Source: Arenicellales bacterium
GTDB taxonomy: Bacteria; Pseudomonadota; Gammaproteobacteria; BMS3Bbin11
Length of the DNA: 7,990 bases
Assembly: GCA_029287965.1 (NCBI GenBank)
Contig: JARFQC010000101.1
Span: 1 to 7,990 of the forward strand
Direction of reading: 5' to 3'
The notes under the pieces: model-generated
What the model was told of the DNA's origin: nothing
Databases searched by the model: none
Seen by the model: only the letters and a program-made list of their open reading frames with translations
Shown: positions 6,015-7,990 of the stretch, piece by piece
How positions within the stretch are numbered: the first letter of the stretch is position 1
How the letters are laid out: every line of letters begins with the position of its first letter
Translations under genes and position numbers: made by a program

Positions 6015-6686
6015 TTACGTGTTCAGTACACTGGCCAGCCAGCGGCCGATATCGGCTATTTCCTCTTGTACAACAGAGTGCGCCATGGTGTAACTGTTCC
6101 AGCTCACATCCAGGCCGTTGTCAGTAAGCAGGTCGCGAGTCATCTCACCGAGGTGGACAGGTACGATGGGATCTTGCGTACCATGCCCCATGAATACTTT
6201 CAGTCCGCGTGCCTGCGGTGCAATCTCGGCTTGCAGGGTGCTGGCCAACGGCAGGTAGGTAGACAAGGCCAGGATGCCGGCCAGTTTATCCGGTTGCCTG
6301 AGCCCCTGAAACAGGGCGATGGCACCACCCTGGGAGAAACCGGCAACGACTATCTTCTCCGGCGGAATACCCGCTGCCATCTCTGCCGCAATCAAGTCAG
6401 CAAGGATCGCTGCCGACTCGCGCACACCCTCGGCATCTTCCTCCTCGTTGATGCCCATGCTGCGTATATCGTACCAGCCACGCATGCGCATCCCGCCATT
6501 CACCGTAATCGGCCTAACCGGGGCGTGCGGAAAGATGAATCGGGTTGGCAGATCAGCAGGTATCCCGAGCATGGGCACTATGCCTTCGAAGTCATGTCCA
6601 TCCGCGCCCAGGCCATGCAACCAGATCACACTGGCAAGCGGTTGGGGATCGGTTTCGACTACAATACTCGACGGATCATCGATCAT
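6015..6686 (-). CDS. Alpha/beta-hydrolase, EstB-type carboxylesterase/lysophospholipase
   Basis: A 223-residue enzyme matching the phospholipase/carboxylesterase (acyl-protein thioesterase-like) family, whose members are about 220 residues and cleave short-chain esters or lysophospholipids in the cytoplasm. Visible marks are VIWLHGLGADGHDFEGIVP (20-38, oxyanion-hole region), FPHAPVRPITVNGGMRMRGW (52-71), the nucleophile elbow GFSQGG (116-121, S118), HGTQDPIVP (168-176, D172) and MAHSV (201-205, H203), giving a complete Ser-Asp-His triad. There is no signal peptide. The ATG at 6686-6684 has AGGA some 12 bases upstream, which is far but workable. It diverges from the FAH-family gene across only 34 bases, so their promoters must overlap or lie inside the neighbouring genes. 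Confidence 0.9.
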   Translation of the reverse strand: MIDDPSSIVVETDPQPLASVIWLHGLGADGHDFEGIVPMLGIPADLPTRFIFPHAPVRPITVNGGMRMRGWYDIRSMGINEEEDAEGVRESAAILADLIAAEMAAGIPPEKIVVAGFSQGGAIALFQGLRQPDKLAGILALSTYLPLASTLQAEIAPQARGLKVFMGHGTQDPIVPVHLGEMTRDLLTDNGLDVSWNSYTMAHSVVQEEIADIGRWLASVLNT

Positions 6687-6720
6687 CTTTTTTTATATTC
6701 CTGCTGCGGGTTGATGCATT

Positions 6721-7608
6721 ATGCAATTGTGTACTTATAACACCGAACAAGCCGATCTGCCCGGTATGCTAGCCGGGGATAGTGTAATTATACCTGCGCT
6801 TGATACTCAGTTCGGCCATCTGCTCACGATGCAGTCGCTTATTGAATCTGGCGAAGCGACGCTGGCCATGCTGTCTGAATGGGCCAATTCTGCGCCAGAC
6901 CACTGCAAGTACCCCAACGACATCGCCCGCTATAAGGCCCCTATACCGGTACCGCGCCAGAACATCATCTGCCTGGGATGGAATTATGCCGAACATGCCA
7001 TCGAGTCTGCGCAGAGCAGGCAGCGGGATATCAAGCTGCCGGAAGACCCGATTGTTTTCACCAAGGCAATCGGCAGCGTCATCGGTCCGGAAGGGCAGAT
7101 GATGCTCGACAGTTCGGTGACCACGGAACTGGACTGGGAAGTTGAACTGGCCATGATCATCGGCAGAAAAGCGCGACATGTAGCGCGGGAGAATGCACTG
7201 GCACATGTCTTTGGCTACACGGTTGTCAATGATCTCTCTGCGCGGGACCTGCAATTCAGGCACAAGCAGTACTTCATTGGTAAAAGCCTGGATGGCGCCT
7301 GCCCCATGGGACCGGTCATAACGACCCCGGATGAAATCGATGACCCCCAGGATCTGGGCCTGCGCTCATGGGTGAACGGAGAACTGAAGCAGGATTCGAA
7401 TACGCGCCACCAGATATTCGGCTGCGCCGAGATCATTCACCGCCTGTCGCAGAGCATGACGCTACAACCCGGTGATATCATCGCGACCGGTACGCCCGAG
7501 GGTGTGGGTTTTGCCCGTCAGCCGCCGGAATTTCTCAAGCCTGGTGACCTGGTTGCCTGTGAAGTCGACGGGATAGGCCGACTGGAAACACGTATTACTG
7601 CTGTTTAA
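6721..7608 (+). CDS. Fumarylacetoacetate hydrolase (FAH)-family protein
   Basis: A 295-residue cytoplasmic protein with a small N-terminal domain (MQLCTYN..., about 1-75) and the FAH catalytic domain (about 78-293). Signatures are IICLGWNYAEHAIE (82-95), the metal ligands E140 and E142 in LDWEVELAMIIG with D171 in VVNDLSARDLQ, GKSLDGACPMGPVI (187-200) and IIATGTPEGVGFARQPP (253-269). FAH-family enzymes use Mg2+ or Mn2+ to cleave C-C bonds or decarboxylate or hydrate 2-keto acids, in breakdown of aromatic compounds or sugars, or as oxaloacetate decarboxylase. The true substrate cannot be read from sequence. The ATG at 6721 matches the usual N-terminus (M-x-L-x-TY), though no clear ribosome binding site precedes it. 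It ends one base from the convergent gene at 7610. Confidence 0.92.
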   Translation: MQLCTYNTEQADLPGMLAGDSVIIPALDTQFGHLLTMQSLIESGEATLAMLSEWANSAPDHCKYPNDIARYKAPIPVPRQNIICLGWNYAEHAIESAQSRQRDIKLPEDPIVFTKAIGSVIGPEGQMMLDSSVTTELDWEVELAMIIGRKARHVARENALAHVFGYTVVNDLSARDLQFRHKQYFIGKSLDGACPMGPVITTPDEIDDPQDLGLRSWVNGELKQDSNTRHQIFGCAEIIHRLSQSMTLQPGDIIATGTPEGVGFARQPPEFLKPGDLVACEVDGIGRLETRITAV

Positions 7609-7609
7609 A

Positions 7610-7990
7610 TCAGGCTGTTTCGTCAGGCGTTACGCCCAGCGATGCCATTTCCTGGTTTTTACCCGCCGGGTCGGCATAACGGTCATTCAGGTGCTCAATC
7701 TGCTGGTTGGCAGACAGGATAATGGCTTCGAGACGCTTGATTGCGCGCTTGCCCCAGCCAGCAGGACTGCGCTGGAAAATACTGCGATCAAATCGAGTGG
7801 TACGCTTGAATGCAAGGCGTAGATCCGGATCACCGGGGCCTATCTGTAACGGTATCCTCTTCATGATGGTCGCTGTAGTGCGCTTCCGAACCCAGAAGTG
7901 GAGCCCGAGATATACGGCGAATGTCGCGGCGGCAGCTGCAATGGATAGTATCTTGTTGTCAGTCATCCAGTTAATGATGTCGTTGTAGCC
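7610..7990 (-). CDS. Unrecognised single-span membrane protein, start probably outside the window
   Basis: The frame is open from the right edge to TGA at 7612-7610. An ATG at 7966-7964 would give 118 residues, but it lacks a ribosome binding site. The eight codons before it (GYNDIINW) are open and protein-like, so the real start probably lies beyond 7990. The protein has one membrane helix (ILSIAAAAATFAVYLGLHFWV, residues 6-26 from that ATG). A basic segment RKRTTATIMKR follows, suggesting a cytoplasmic C-terminal part. The rest is polar and rich in Arg and Lys with helical character (about 69-95) and a loose acidic end. I recognise no family, catalytic motif or cysteine. Its neighbour FAH gene converges on it with one base between, so no shared operon is implied on this side. 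Confidence 0.6.
   Translation of the reverse strand, partial: GYNDIINWMTDNKILSIAAAAATFAVYLGLHFWVRKRTTATIMKRIPLQIGPGDPDLRLAFKRTTRFDRSIFQRSPAGWGKRAIKRLEAIILSANQQIEHLNDRYADPAGKNQEMASLGVTPDETA

Noticed and set aside
6066..6740. 224-codon plus-strand frame opposite the esterase gene
   Set aside because: It lies antisense to a hydrolase with a complete catalytic triad; its composition is that of a codon-bias shadow and it shows no family motif.

Overview
The window looks like chromosomal DNA from a gammaproteobacterium-like, probably environmental, Gram-negative bacterium. This is inferred from the mix of families (an AcuI/YhdH-type reductase, an EstB-type carboxylesterase, an M17 aminopeptidase, a BASS transporter and TlpA/DsrE-like envelope proteins) and from G+C-rich, tightly packed genes. 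No rRNA, tRNA, CRISPR array, transposase or integrase is visible. The genus cannot be named from the sequence alone.

Layout. Bases 1-173 hold the N-terminus of an acrylyl-CoA reductase-type gene on the minus strand, cut by the window edge. Bases 174 to about 1899 form a loosely packed, A+T-richer islet. It has a long upstream region with a TATAAT box inside an inverted repeat, and a 13-codon leader ORF whose stop overlaps the next start. It then has one Wzz-like polysaccharide co-polymerase gene (695-1525) and, directly behind it, a short frame that resembles the start of a broken family-2 glycosyltransferase. This may be the remnant of a surface-polysaccharide locus.

From 1900 on, the genes are compact and G+C-richer. 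They are an SRPBCC-fold protein (-), a BASS-family transporter (+, probable TTG start), an M17 leucyl aminopeptidase-family enzyme (-), a two-gene (+) unit of a membrane-anchored DsrE-like protein and a secreted TlpA-like thioredoxin, an EstB-type alpha/beta hydrolase (-), a fumarylacetoacetate hydrolase-family enzyme (+), and an unrecognised single-span membrane protein (-) that probably starts beyond the right edge. Several convergent pairs end within 1 to 18 bases of each other, and the divergent pairs share short promoter regions.

Most of the genes are metabolic housekeeping types without an obvious shared pathway. The two places where neighbours seem to work together are the DsrE-like/TlpA-like pair (a possible envelope thiol or sulfur relay) and the leader ORF/Wzz-like/glycosyltransferase-remnant block.
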